The notes under the pieces: model-generated
Seen by the model: the letters and a program-made list of their open reading frames with translations, nothing else
What the model was told of the DNA's origin: nothing
Database searches by the model: none
In this document: positions 9,850 through 20,014 of the stretch, piece by piece
Layout: each line of letters begins with the position of its first letter
How positions within the stretch are numbered: position 1 is the first letter of the stretch
Assembly: GCA_027886175.1 (NCBI GenBank)
Contig: JAJNNQ010000044.1
Coordinates: forward strand, 744,001-808,000
Source: Phylloscopus collybita
Lineage: Eukaryota; Chordata; Aves; Passeriformes; Phylloscopidae
DNA: 64,000 nt
Direction of reading: 5' to 3'
Program-made: the position numbers and the translations under genes

Positions 9850-10864
9850 AACAATGGGGCACCTCTATTCAAATCCCCCCACAGGGTTTCTAGCGGGAGC
9901 ACTGAGTGGCACACAGAAGATACCATCCAACTCACGTGGAAACAGAATCAACCTGTGGGGGTTGACCATTGGCCCCTTTCCGAAGAAAAGCTACGCGTGC
10001 TAGAAACCCTGGTTGAGGAACAACTGCAGAAGAGACATATAACACCAACCAACAGTCCCTGGAACACATCAGTGTTTGTCATAAAAAAGCCAGTAAAATA
10101 CAAATGGAGATTACTGCAAGACTTAAGGAAAGTTAATGAGGTAATTGAAGACTTTGGTGTCCTTCAGCCTGGCATGCCTAATCCTTCCCTGCTCCCCAGC
10201 AACTGGCCTCTTGTAGTTCTAGATATAAAAGACTGCTTTTTTAACAATACCCCAAGGCTTGCTTTTTCTGTCCCATTCCTTAATCTTCAAAAGCCCTGGC
10301 AGCGCTACCATTGGCTAGTGCTCTCCCAGGGGATGAAGTGCTCACCCATGGTATGCCAGTGGTACGTCGCATGAGTCGTCTCCCCTCTTCCAAGACAGTA
10401 CCCAGACTGTTACATGGATGATGTGCTTTGTGCCAAAGATGACCCAACATTCCAGTTACTACAGTTACTACTAAGTGACACCCTTTGCACAATTAAAGAC
10501 CATGGTTTTGAAATCGTCCCTGAAAAAGTCCAAGTGTCTCAGCCTTGGAAATATCTTGGACTGCTGCTGAAGGACAGAACCTGCTGAATGACTCTACAAT
10601 GACTTGCCATCAAGGACAATCTGAGGACCCTGAATGAGCTCCAACAGTTCTGCGGCTTCATCAATTGGGTGCACACAATCCTTGGAATCACTACAGAGGA
10701 CCTTGCACCATTGTTCAACCCCCTGAAGGGAGACCCTGCGCTCAGCTCACCACGTGAGTTGATCCTGGACGTGCAAGAGGGCCATCTCAAAAGTATAGGA
10801 GGTACCTTCCACCAGACAGGCTCACTGATTTGACCCTGAATTGAAATTCTTCTACGCCGTGCTG
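9850..10864 (+). pseudogene. ERV reverse transcriptase (beta/alpharetrovirus type), broken
   Basis: Recognisable blocks are VDHWPLSEEKL, NTSVFVIKK, KWRLLQDLRKVNEVI, the palm aspartate region VVLDIKDCFF, SQGMKCSPMVCQ and the catalytic YMDDVL (near 10410), then QVSQPWKYLGLLL and LQQFCGFINW. The enzyme copies viral RNA into DNA. There is a stop near 10372 and several later. The young provirus at 10871 cuts the connection domain, and reading resumes at 15268 in matching context (VLGE before, IPHLHTLIFQW after). Confidence 0.85.
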
Positions 10865-10870
10865 GGTGAG
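10865..10870. repeat. Left target-site duplication of the 4.4-kb provirus (GGTGAG)
   Basis: GGTGAG directly precedes the left LTR and is repeated at 15262-15267 after the right LTR. Six bases is the length usual for alpha- and betaretroviral integrases. Confidence 0.9.
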
Positions 10871-11235
10871 TGTTGCGGCTTTATTAAGCCATCATCTTGG
10901 CGGCCTGGGTTCTAGTGAGGACACGACCGCCACGAGCTGCAGCGTGGGGTTCGGGCAATGACTCAGTAAAACACCAACATGGCGTATCCGTCAAAATGCG
11001 TTTATTATCTAAAACACAGGGTTTAAGTACCTTCTGGGTTCTGCTACGTCATAGGGGGTCTTACTAGTTTCTTAAGGGTAGTGGAAAAGTACTGGTATGT
11101 GGGGGTAGAGAGAGGGGTCTGTGACCTTGCGATAAGGGCTATCTTGGAGAGAGACGTGCCTGGCCCTGCTCCGTTACAGCTCGATCGTCTTCCGCAGGCG
11201 CAATCTGTCCCTGCCAATTCACATTTCTCTCCACA
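10871..11235 (-). repeat. 3' LTR of the young provirus
   Basis: 365 bp with TG...CA ends on both strands. On the minus strand it contains AATAAA signals (reverse of 11001-11006 and near 10880). It is identical to 14897-15261 except at one base. Confidence 0.93.
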
Positions 11236-11252
11236 TCTCCCCCTCCCTCTAT
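11236..11252 (-). promoter_or_regulatory. Polypurine tract of the young provirus
   Basis: Minus-strand GATAGAGGGAGGGGGAGA lies directly before the 3' LTR, the place and composition expected for the plus-strand primer of retroviral reverse transcription. Confidence 0.8.
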
Positions 11253-11467
11253 CACAAAAAAAACCGAGGTAGTTATACATATATATATATATAGATGCTA
11301 AATGAGGTAGAAGGCTAATACTTAATCATGCATATATGTATATGGGTACTAAAACGAGGTAGAAGGTTAGTATTTAGCAAAAAAGGAAGAAGAAGTTTGG
11401 GAAACCTGAGTAAGTTTTCTGCCAGGCAAGCTTGGAAAAGCTTGTGACTGGCAATTTTCTGATTGAT
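11253..11467 (-). other. Non-coding 3' end of the young provirus
   Basis: Between the env stop and the polypurine tract lie about 215 bp with a TA-rich run (11281-11293) and the near-repeat AAACGAGGTAGAAGG / AAATGAGGTAGAAGG. No coding capacity is visible. Confidence 0.6.
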
Positions 11468-13186
11468 TCACAGCATTTCATGTCGGTGCATGAACAGAAT
11501 GTTAGTTTGCTCCACGCGGGCTCTGATAAATGAGACTATTTTGTTCAGCAGGCATGGTCCGAAGATGGCAGTTAAAAGTAACATTGCCAATGGACCTACT
11601 AAGGAAGAAATTAAAGTGGTTAACCATGGAGATTGGTTGAACCAGGATTCGAACCAGCCCTGCTGAGCTTCTCTATCTTTTTGTCTCTGAGCCAGTCTGC
11701 TTCGAAGTTCGGCCATTGAGTCTTGGACAACTCCAGTGTGGTCTGCGTAAAAACAGCACTCTTCTTTCAGGGCCGCGCACAGACCTCCTTGTTGCATGAA
11801 CAGGAGATCTAGTCCGCGCCTGTTCTGCAGAACCACTTCTGAGAGTGAAGAGACTGACTTCTCCAGGTAGGAAATGGATTTCTCGATCCTCTGCAAGTCC
11901 TCATCTATGGTCATCTGCAGCTGAGACAGTCCTCGGTGCTGTGTTGCTAGGGCCGAGACACCCGTCGCCGTTCCAGCTGCTCCTAAACCGAGCAGCATTG
12001 CGATGGTGATTCCTGTTATTATTTCTCTTTTGCGAAGACGGCTGGGTTCTTCGAAAAGGCTGTACACCTCTTCATCAGAATGGTACAGGACCCTAGGAAC
12101 AATCAGAACTTGGACACAGAAGTCATTAGAATCATTGAACTTGGGAAGGAACACACAGGGACTCACTCCAGACCTCTGACAAACCCACATTGCAGATGAA
12201 GCTGGGACAACCCACTTGTTGTTTTTTCTGTTGGGCTTTACAATTTTGGCACAAACATCTCCTTTTCGCTTGGCTAGGGTTGGATTGCCAAAGCACCTGC
12301 CCCGACCTGAGACCTGGCTCAGGGTGATACCTCTGCGAGGTGTGTCCCATCTGCATTGATGTGGTGCATCAGCTGTGGAGTAAGTGAATGAGGTATTTAC
12401 AGCAACTCCTTCATAAAATGGGGGTTGAACCTCGTAGCAAAGCCAACAGGAATTAGTTAGGTCAGGATTAGATTCATTCAGGGATAAAAAGGTAGCATCT
12501 AACATACGAAGGATTGGGTCTGGGTCTGATTTAGCTGAACGGCCTATCTGGAAGGGTTTCTCATCACTGTTTTGGTTTTCGGTGACACTCGTGGGTAGGA
12601 TTTTGGGGTAAGTTATGTTTTTCTCTGTCTGTGTGCTTTTAATCACCTTGTTGGGTCCAACCGCTCGGGGTGCCGATGGTTGGAGCCTGGTAATTTGCAC
12701 ATTCACCCACTCTTTCGACTTTTGAATGACCACTGTCCATGTCCTTCCCACCGTCCAGCTAAAATCATCAGGCTGCAAGACCGTCATGTTGTAATATATA
12801 CAAATTCGGAATTTGGGGATTTTATAACTGTTTCGGTAGGAACTTCCGTGTGAAAAAAGAGGTGGTTTACAACCTGCCGGTGCCCATGAGAACTGTAGGA
12901 ACTTGTCGGGGGCTGGTGGGTCCCACCCAGGCCCTGACGGCCTGGCATCTGTAACAATGGTTTCACAGCCCCAATGCCCACAGTATCCCCACCCAGGTAC
13001 ATTACAATAGCTTTTCCCTGGGTTTGAAGCTGGGCACCAATAGGATAGATACATCTGTGATGAGTGTGGAGACCTAGGAATTACCTTTGGTTGTCCTGGA
13101 AATAAATCTGTAAAACGGAGCACGAAAGATGGGGCGTTTGGTGTGGTGACGTCTCTGAGCACCTTACCACTGGTTAGGTGTCTCAT
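11468..13186 (-). CDS. Gammaretrovirus-like envelope protein, long open frame without leader
   Basis: One frame of 572 codons. The surface part contains the CWLCYE (CXXC) motif and many cysteines. A furin-type site RLRKR precedes a hydrophobic fusion-peptide-like stretch (IITGITIAMLLGLGAAG). The transmembrane part has a CX6CC motif (CAALKEECC), a heptad region, a single membrane anchor (ISSLVGPLAMLLLTAIFG) and a cytoplasmic tail. In a virus such a protein mediates receptor binding and membrane fusion. The first ATG falls inside the mature surface domain: homology begins upstream of it (SYYPHQPFRW), next to the deletion joint at about 13230, and no signal peptide is visible. As it stands the product would lack a secretory leader. 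Confidence 0.88.
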   Translation of the reverse strand: MRHLTSGKVLRDVTTPNAPSFVLRFTDLFPGQPKVIPRSPHSSQMYLSYWCPASNPGKSYCNVPGWGYCGHWGCETIVTDARPSGPGWDPPAPDKFLQFSWAPAGCKPPLFSHGSSYRNSYKIPKFRICIYYNMTVLQPDDFSWTVGRTWTVVIQKSKEWVNVQITRLQPSAPRAVGPNKVIKSTQTEKNITYPKILPTSVTENQNSDEKPFQIGRSAKSDPDPILRMLDATFLSLNESNPDLTNSCWLCYEVQPPFYEGVAVNTSFTYSTADAPHQCRWDTPRRGITLSQVSGRGRCFGNPTLAKRKGDVCAKIVKPNRKNNKWVVPASSAMWVCQRSGVSPCVFLPKFNDSNDFCVQVLIVPRVLYHSDEEVYSLFEEPSRLRKREIITGITIAMLLGLGAAGTATGVSALATQHRGLSQLQMTIDEDLQRIEKSISYLEKSVSSLSEVVLQNRRGLDLLFMQQGGLCAALKEECCFYADHTGVVQDSMAELRSRLAQRQKDREAQQGWFESWFNQSPWLTTLISSLVGPLAMLLLTAIFGPCLLNKIVSFIRARVEQTNILFMHRHEML

Positions 13187-13235
13187 GACCCACCTGAACG
13201 GCTGATGTGGGTAGTAACTTGGGCTGGCTTGTCCT

Positions 13236-14763
13236 CTAGCAACAAGCTATCTTTATCTTTCCCCAGTCAGTAAGCTTATATTGTGTTGCTTCCCCTGTAT
13301 TGTAAAAAGCTTTGCTCGGTTTTGGTAAAAAATCCGTAAATTCTACTATTTCCGATTCCGATCCTGTGCTAGTCTCAGAGCTCTCGGTAAGACTAGCGTC
13401 TGAGCTGTAATCCCATTCGCAGTCGGAAGTCAACTGCTGGCACACTTCCGGCTTGCTGCGCCTTTTTGTCGGGCTTCGTCCCCGTCCCGCCTCCCAGGGG
13501 CGGGCTTCGCCCGCCTCCCGGGCTCTGCCCCGTTCCGCCTCTCGGGGGCGGGTTTTCCCCGCCTCTCGGGGGCGGCGCCGGCACGCCTCCTGAGGGCCGT
13601 CCCAACCCCGCCCCTCGCGCGCGTGGTGCCTGCCCCCGGAGGGGGTCTTTTCTTTGTAAAATGACCTTGGAGACGATTTCCAGCCGCGCGTGCGCGTTTC
13701 CTCGCTCTCCCGCGCTTGCGCAATATAAACCGGGACGTCCGAGCCTCCCTCCCGTGCATGCGTCCCCGCGCGGAGCCGCACTTCCGCGTTTTCGGCGCCA
13801 TGTGGCCGGTGACCCCGCCCCCGACTCGGGTCGCGGTCGCCATCTTGCCAATATGGCGGCGGCGGCGCGGCTGGCCCCAGCGCAGGGGCGGCGGCGCAGC
13901 GCGATCGCGGTGTACCCGGTCCCAGCGCTGCCGACCCGGACGCGGCAGAGGCGGCGCCGCGCGGATGCGGCGCGGGCGGCCCCGGCGCCGCCGGCCCCGA
14001 CGCGGCGCGGGCTTCTCTTTCTATCTCTCTCGCTTCCCGCGCAAGTTCTCTCCAGACGGACCACGGGTTGCCGTTGTCCCGCATCTCCGATTCGGGGTTC
14101 GGAGGGGCGGTGGGGGGTCCGTTCCCGGGTTCTAGAGAGCGGCTATCCCGCGCGGGCAGCGGCGGCAGCGTCTCCGGACCCGTTAATTTGCTGGTACCGG
14201 GTGGGTCTAAATCGCGCGGGGGGGGGGCGGGGGGGGAGTATCGGCGGATAAATCGCGGTATTTTCAGGGGGCTCTGGAGGGATCTCTGGGTCCGGGGGGT
14301 CCCGTGGGACAGCTGGAAAGTCCCCCCCAGGGTTCGGGGTGTCTGGGCATGGATTTTGGGGAGGGTGCAATGCGTCTTCCTCCCGTTCGTTCCCGCCGCG
14401 GGGCTGGGTATTTCCCGGGGGTCCCGCGGGTCCCGCAAGTCCACCCCCCCTCTCCTTTTGCCGCGAGACGGTAAATAAACATGTTTTCACCGCGCTCCAT
14501 GCCTCCTGTTCCTCCCTCGCCCTTTTCAAAGCCGTTTCTACTTTTCCCCACGCTTTGAGGGCTTTCCCACTGCCAGTGGTTATAGTATCATTCGCGAGGG
14601 CAATTGTATAATTCTGCCATCTCTCTGGGTCCAATATATCAACGGGCCGCTGAATTGTGCCCAAATCTATAAGTCTTGCAATGGCAAGATTTAAACTCTT
14701 TCGCTCTAAGCGTATTCCCCACCTCTCCTCCATAATTTTTACAACCTGAATAATCGTCTCCAT
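13236..14763 (-). pseudogene. Gag remnant of the young provirus (matrix and proline-rich region, frameshifted)
   Basis: An ATG at 14763 opens a matrix-like domain (METIIQVVKIMEERWG; Trp and amphipathic helices over about 100 residues), followed by a proline-rich region. Around 14218-14236 are runs of 10 and 8 G (C on the coding strand) where the frame is lost; the proline/arginine-rich continuation is in another frame down to 13236. It ends near the start of capsid (KLTDWGKIK), where the large deletion joins it to env. The frameshift lies in homopolymers, so it may be a sequencing error or slippage. The region is very GC-rich, unlike its neighbours. Confidence 0.7.
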
Positions 14764-14873
14764 CGGCGATTACTGGTTCTCAGGGGCGTCCCCCGCTTCC
14801 TCCACGGTATTCCAGAATTTGCTGGTACCGCCGTCTCTCACCGTCCAGGCGTTCCCCGTTCCCCGGGCTCCAG

Positions 14874-14892
14874 TCCCGGGCTTTCGGCACCA
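14874..14892 (-). promoter_or_regulatory. Primer binding site of the young provirus (tRNA-Phe-like)
   Basis: Four bases inside the 5' LTR the minus strand reads TGGTGCCGAAAGCCCGGGA. This is the complement of a tRNA 3' end and matches tRNA-Phe except for one extra G after GAAA. Assignment to tRNA-Phe is likely but not certain. Confidence 0.6.
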
Positions 14893-14896
14893 AATA

Positions 14897-15261
14897 TGTT
14901 GCGGCTTTATTAAGCCATCATCTTGGCGGCCTGGGTTCTAGTGAGGACACGACCGCCACGAGCTGCAGCGTGGGGTTTGGGCAATGACTCAGTAAAACAC
15001 CAACATGGCGTATCCGTCAAAATGCGTTTATTATCTAAAACACAGGGTTTAAGTACCTTCTGGGTTCTGCTACGTCATAGGGGGTCTTACTAGTTTCTTA
15101 AGGGTAGTGGAAAAGTACTGGTATGTGGGGGTAGAGAGAGGGGTCTGTGACCTTGCGATAAGGGCTATCTTGGAGAGAGACGTGCCTGGCCCTGCTCCGT
15201 TACAGCTCGATCGTCTTCCGCAGGCGCAATCTGTCCCTGCCAATTCACATTTCTCTCCACA
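14897..15261 (-). repeat. 5' LTR of the young provirus
   Basis: 365-bp partner of 10871-11235 with one mismatch seen. It is followed on the plus strand by the duplicated GGTGAG (15262-15267). Confidence 0.93.
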
Positions 15262-15267
15262 GGTGAG

Positions 15268-16893
15268 ATTCCACATCTACACACCCTCATCTTTCAATGG
15301 GATGACACGGTGAAGAACCTTCTTCTTATAATTGAATGGGTCTTTTTACCAAATCAGCCAACTAAGACTATCATCACAACTCCAGAATTGATAGCATCCC
15401 TCATCCGTAGGGGCAGAGCACATTGCCATGCTCTGGCTGGGTGTGATTTCGAGTGCATTTAGGTGCCAATTTGGACAGTCAATGACTTAGAACATCGTAT
15501 TCAATTTAATGAGAGCCTCCAGTTCTCTCTCAATAGCTTCCCAAGCAATGTGTCAATTCATTACCCAGGCCACAAATTATTCAAATCTGCATTTAAATTG
15601 GTCCAAAAATTTGTTACATCCAAAACACCCCTCGATGCTCTGACCATTTTTACTGATGGCTCGGGGTCCTCTCACAAGTCTGTAGTGACTTGGAAGGACC
15701 CTTGGACTCAGAAGTGGGAATCTGATGTCCAAGTGGTTGAAGGATCACCCCAGACTGAAGAACTTGCAGCCATCATCAGGACATTTGAAAGGTTTTCTCA
15801 ACCTTTCCGTTTGGTCACAGATTCAGCCTATATCGCTGGGATTGCTATGAGGGCAGAACACTCTGTTTTGAGGGAGATCTCAAATCCAAAACTGTTTCAC
15901 TTGCTCTCGAGGCTTGTTGATCTCATTTCCCACTGAGAGCACCCATTCTATGTGGTGCACATGAGGTCACACACAGACCTTCCTGGCCCCATAGCAGAGG
16001 GGAACTGGCAGGCTGACGTGTTAGCCATGGTAGTAGGGCCACCAACCCTACCAGAAGTTTACCAACAAGCTAAGCTTTCCCATTCCTTTCCCATTCCCCC
16101 TCCTTTTTCCATCAAAACGCACCAGCACTTTTGAGACTCTTCAAAATCTCACATGAGCAGGCCAAGGCCATTGTAGCCTCGTGCCCAAGCTGCCAAAATT
16201 ATCAAGTCCCCTTTTTATCCATGAGAGTCAACCCCAGGGGGCTCAAAAGTTGTGAAATATGGCAGTCAGATGTCCCGCACTTTCCATCCTTCAGCAGAGA
16301 GAAGTACATTCATGTGTAGGGTTAGCATTCATTCAGGAGCAGTTTTTGCCTCCTGCCACACCGGAGAAAGTGCTCGTTTTGTAAAGTGGCATTTCCTCCT
16401 GGCATTTTCCACCTCAGGAGTGCCCCAGAAAATAAAAACAGACAATGGACCTGCTTTCAAGTCCAAGCAGGTGAAATCATTTTTCCAGAGAGGGAGAAAT
16501 TGAACAAAAGACTGGCATACCCCATTCCCCCATGGGCCAATAAATTGTAGAAAGAACTCACCAAAACATCAAACATGTCCTTCACCAGCAGCGAGGAGGT
16601 ACAGAAGTTTTGTCTCACATTGAGAGACTCTGTAAGGCTCTGTATATTATTACCTTCCTAAATTGCTCAGATTTGGAGCCGGACCCCCCCACTGTATGGC
16701 ACTTCTCAAATTCAATCAGAGCATTGCTCAAAGAGAAGCTGCTGGTGCTGGTCAAGGACCCAGAGACATGTCAAATTCAAAGGCCCTTTCAATTAATCAC
16801 TAGGGGGAAAAGATATGCGTGTGTCTCAACCCCAACCGGACCGAAGTGGGTCCCAGCTAAGTGTATTAAACCTTATCTCCAAATAGTGACTTA
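15268..16893 (+). pseudogene. ERV RNase H and integrase (beta/alpharetrovirus type), broken
   Basis: After the provirus the older ERV resumes. The RNase H domain has LTIFTDGSGSSHKS (first acidic residue), QTEELAAI and LVTDSAYIAG (about 15645-15845), and ends with MRSHTDLPGPIAEGN. Integrase follows with the zinc-binding CPSCQNY (16170-16200), a damaged core containing TDNGPAF (16438-16458), and the end PTGPKWVPAKCIKPYL. Stops at 15461, 15934 and 16132 and several shifts show it is dead. The domain order is that of a standard pol. Confidence 0.8.
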
Positions 16894-17264
16894 AGAGATT
16901 CTTCAAGATTTTTTCCAGACACTCCAAAAGACCAAACGACTGCGGCCTGGAGACAATGTAAACACAGGCACAAGACTGTCAGCTCACAACATCGAACTAC
17001 AACCAGATCCATGACAAGAACACAATCTTAAGTTCCCTACACTCCTTCTCCTCCCCTCTCTTTCCCTACCTGCTTCAGCCTGCATTCCTTTTATTTACAA
17101 AAGGAAGGGGGAGGTTGGGAAGTACAAAAGGGAAAGTCAAAGGGGAGGCAGGGAAAAAGGGAAATTTAACACTAAAGTACTTTAATTGCTGTTTGATCTA
17201 TTTTCTCACAGTTGCACACCCATCTCCCTAACCCTAACCCTAAAAAAGCCAGTCTGAGGCAAGT
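16894..17264 (+). other. pol-env junction of the older ERV with a telomere-like CCCTAA run
   Basis: No coding domain was recognised. CCCTAACCCTAACCCTAA at 17226-17243 is three perfect telomeric hexamers just before the env start. Given its length, chance or a small repair insertion are both possible. Confidence 0.5.
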
Positions 17265-17840
17265 ATGCAGCTCTGGATCTTGCTGACCGTGGTGTTTGCT
17301 GGAGGCTTCAATGCACACGCCTGGCTGGTGGCCCAGCCAAAAGAGAATGTTTGGGTCACTCTTGCCAAGACTCTCCGACAAAAGAACATCTGCTTGTCCA
17401 TGGGCAGCGCAGACAATCCGCTCATGATCTGCCTGGTAAGGATCCCACTGAAGTCCAATGACTATCCCTTTGCAGGCAAGATGCCCAATCTGTCAGACTC
17501 GTGGGTGGAATGGACAGGGATTCTGCTGCATGCATCAGAGGAACCTCAGGAACTGGAGCTACTGAGGTCCTCCAAAGCAACTTATTGTATTAGGTTTTCC
17601 TACAAAAAACAGCCTATTCACTTGGCAAAGCCATTTATACTAAAGATGTCTCTCCTACAAGGAGAATCTATATGGCTCACAATTGGTGCAATTATACCGC
17701 CAACACACCATCTAAGTCCTTTAAAAATCCCAGAGTGCTGCCGTGAGGAGTATTCTTACTCTGCGGGGACAGGGTCTGGGCAGGGATCCTTTCCAAGTTG
17801 CAAGGAGGTCCACGCACTCTTGGCAAGCTTGCCATGCTAA
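17265..17840 (+). pseudogene. ERV envelope, surface part (alpharetrovirus-like)
   Basis: 191 codons starting with a hydrophobic leader (MQLWILLTVVFAGGFNAHAW), then QPKENVWVTLAKTLRQKNIC and several cysteines, a pattern like the start of alpharetroviral and related avian env proteins. The frame ends at 17840. Env sequence continues a little and is then cut by the solo LTR inserted at 17874. The rest of the surface protein is lost. Confidence 0.65.
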
Positions 17841-17873
17841 CACCAAATACAACTCTATTACAAGATTGGAGAC

Positions 17874-19350
17874 TGTCATGGGTTAACATAGTTTGGATTT
17901 CATTGGAAAGGACAGACCTATCAGGAGTCAGTTTTTTTACTGACATGTATTTTAACCACTGAAGAAAATAGAATGTGACTTTTGGTAATACCCATAAAAA
18001 GCTGAGAGTGTGTGGGAGGGTCTCTCTTGTCCTCCGGGTGAGCAGCCAGGTAACATCCTGCAGCAGCCAGGCCGGGCTGGGCCAGGCTCCGCTGCCCCTG
18101 GGCAGCTGGGTTGGACCTGGCCGGGCCTCCAGGAGCTGCTGCCAACGCCCCCCTCCGCCTTCCCCTCCCCGGGGGAGCAGCCCAGCCATGCCTGGGCCCG
18201 AGAACAGCAGCAGCAGGGGAGGGGAGGAAAATCCCTGGCAGCTGCCCGTGTAGCAGGGCAGGACTGGGATGTTCCCCTGCTGCCCGCCCCAGCCACCCCC
18301 TCCTTCCTCAGGCCTCAGGGGGCAGCTCTGAGCGGCCCACGCCAAGAGATCGAGGGGTGGAGGGGAAGGCCTCCAGCAGCCTCTCCACCAGAATGGCCTT
18401 GAGGTTTTTTCCAGCTCCCAGCAGCAGGGACCACATGAGCAAGCACCTAGGCCTGAGCAAGCTTTAACTCTCCTGCCAACAAATGAACTTCCTAAGAACC
18501 CTGACCCTTCCCTGAGTGAGGACAGACAAAGTGATTGAACCATAAAGAGATGTCAGTGAAGCGAGAGTGAAAAGACTATTTGGGGCAAAGGAGGAGGATT
18601 GGCCTAATTTGGCTGAACATTTCTGGTAACTATGGAGACTGGACTAAATTATTCCTTTAAACCATGGAAAAATGTGCATTTGGGGAGGTAATTGTTTAAA
18701 TTTATTTGTAGATTTTGAGCAAAGGTATGTGTGATGGAATAAGTGAAATTGATTTTATGAGATGCTTGAACAGAGATATGAAAAGCCTTCTGTGTGCAGC
18801 GGAGAAGTGAGAAGATATCTCTGTTCCTTGAGATGAAGAATCCTTTGCCTCTGAAGTGGTTCACCTTTAAAAAGTGACACCCCAGTCTGCAGTGTGTTTG
18901 AGTACATGACCCATGTGCAGTGTTGGGAAAGCTGCTCTTGGGTGGGATTTCACAGTTTGCGGAGGTTCCTTTCAGGTCCTTGCAGACAATGTCTCTATGA
19001 AACCAAGAGAGACTCCTTTCCTACAGAAATGATGAAAGATTATCTTTAAATGGTAAAACTGACTGAAATTACAGGTTTTGTCTTTTTATGTTGGGTGTGG
19101 GAAAGTGAACACTTGAGAAGGGAGGGAAGGATGTTTTCAAAGTTTCATCTGTTTTTTTTTTTCCTTTCCTTTTTTCTTATCTTCATTCTTTTAATGTGTG
19201 TAAATAAACTATCCTTGTAATTTTAAGGTAAGCCCGTTTTGCTCTTTATGTTCTCCCAGTCACATAAAATATAGTAAGTGATGAAACCATCACATTAATT
19301 GGTGCGTTGGCTGGGAAATTATAAAATTGGTTCAAACCAAAACTCTCACA
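17874..19350 (+). repeat. Solo LTR (1.48 kb) inserted in env, with 5-bp target duplication GAGAC
   Basis: It starts TGTCATGGGTTAAC, ends ...CTCTCACA, and is flanked by GAGAC at 17869-17873 and 19351-19355. It carries AATAAA at 19203 near its right end. The middle (18010-18470) is very GC-rich and the ends AT-rich, as in long avian ERV LTRs. Five-base duplication and the start sequence suggest an ERVL-like family. It separates the two halves of the env pseudogene. Confidence 0.85.
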
Positions 19351-19355
19351 GAGAC

Positions 19356-20014
19356 AAAACAAATCCCAATTGGCCCCCCAAAAAAGACAAATAACCCAAT
19401 TAGATGAAAATTGCAACAGTCAAATTGCAGATTGGCCTCACAATAAGAGGGTCCTGATGTCCATCGTTTTACTGTGGGTCACAGTGGCAAAGGCCCTTGG
19501 GGAAATTTCCCACATTGAGTATTGGCTTGGCAAGAATGGCAACCTGACATCATCCATCCTTAGCAACCTCCTTGCTGAAGAAGAGACCATCCCGCAGGCT
19601 ACGCTGCAGAACCATGCAGCGATTGACTTCCTGCTACTTGCCCATGGACAGAGCTGTGACAAGTTTGATGGACTGTGTTGCTTCAGTATCTCTGCCCCCA
19701 GTGACAGCATTCACAAAAGGATCCAGAAACTGCAAAGGCAAGTGCAAGAGCAAAAAACTGAGAAAGATCCTGAGTGGTTTGAAAACTTATTTGGACACTT
19801 GGGACTTAAGGGATGGGTGGCTTCTCTGCTGCATTCTTTGGTTTGGATTTTTATAATAGTTGTCCTGGTTCTACTTATTCTGTTACTAGTGTTAAAATGT
19901 TGTAATAAAGTAATGGGAGAAGTGTTTTTTGCTAATACAGAAGGGGGAGTTGTGGTAGTCCTTAGGGCTACCCTGAATGCCAAGGCTCTCCCATGGAGAG
20001 AGGGTGACACTTGA
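19356..20014 (+). pseudogene. ERV envelope, transmembrane part (alpharetrovirus-like)
   Basis: The open frame from 19370 encodes the fusion subunit. It has a heptad-containing segment with LQNHAAIDFLLLAHGQ, a CX6CC motif (CDKFDGLCC), a membrane anchor (LVWIFIIVVLVLLILLLVL) and a short tail that reads into the 3' LTR. The wording resembles alpharetroviral and related avian env. The furin site and fusion peptide are not visible upstream because of the LTR insertion and decay. Confidence 0.75.

Larger units (their letters stand above)
10871..15261 (-). mobile_element. Young endogenous provirus without pol (LTR-gag-env-LTR)
   Basis: A complete integration in minus orientation: 5' LTR 15261-14897, primer binding site 14892-14874, gag start 14763, env 13186-11468, polypurine tract 11252-11236, 3' LTR 11235-10871, flanked by the 6-bp duplication GGTGAG. 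I found one mismatch between the two 365-bp LTRs (C at 10952, T at 14978), so insertion was recent. A deletion removes most of gag and all of protease, reverse transcriptase and integrase, so movement would need enzymes from a helper virus. The gag looks beta/alpharetroviral and the env gammaretroviral, a mosaic known from type-D-like retroviruses. Confidence 0.92.

Noticed and set aside
13393..14251. Long overlapping frames on both strands in the GC-rich gag region
   Set aside because: Arg/Pro/Gly/Ala-rich products of extreme GC content antisense or out of frame to the gag remnant.
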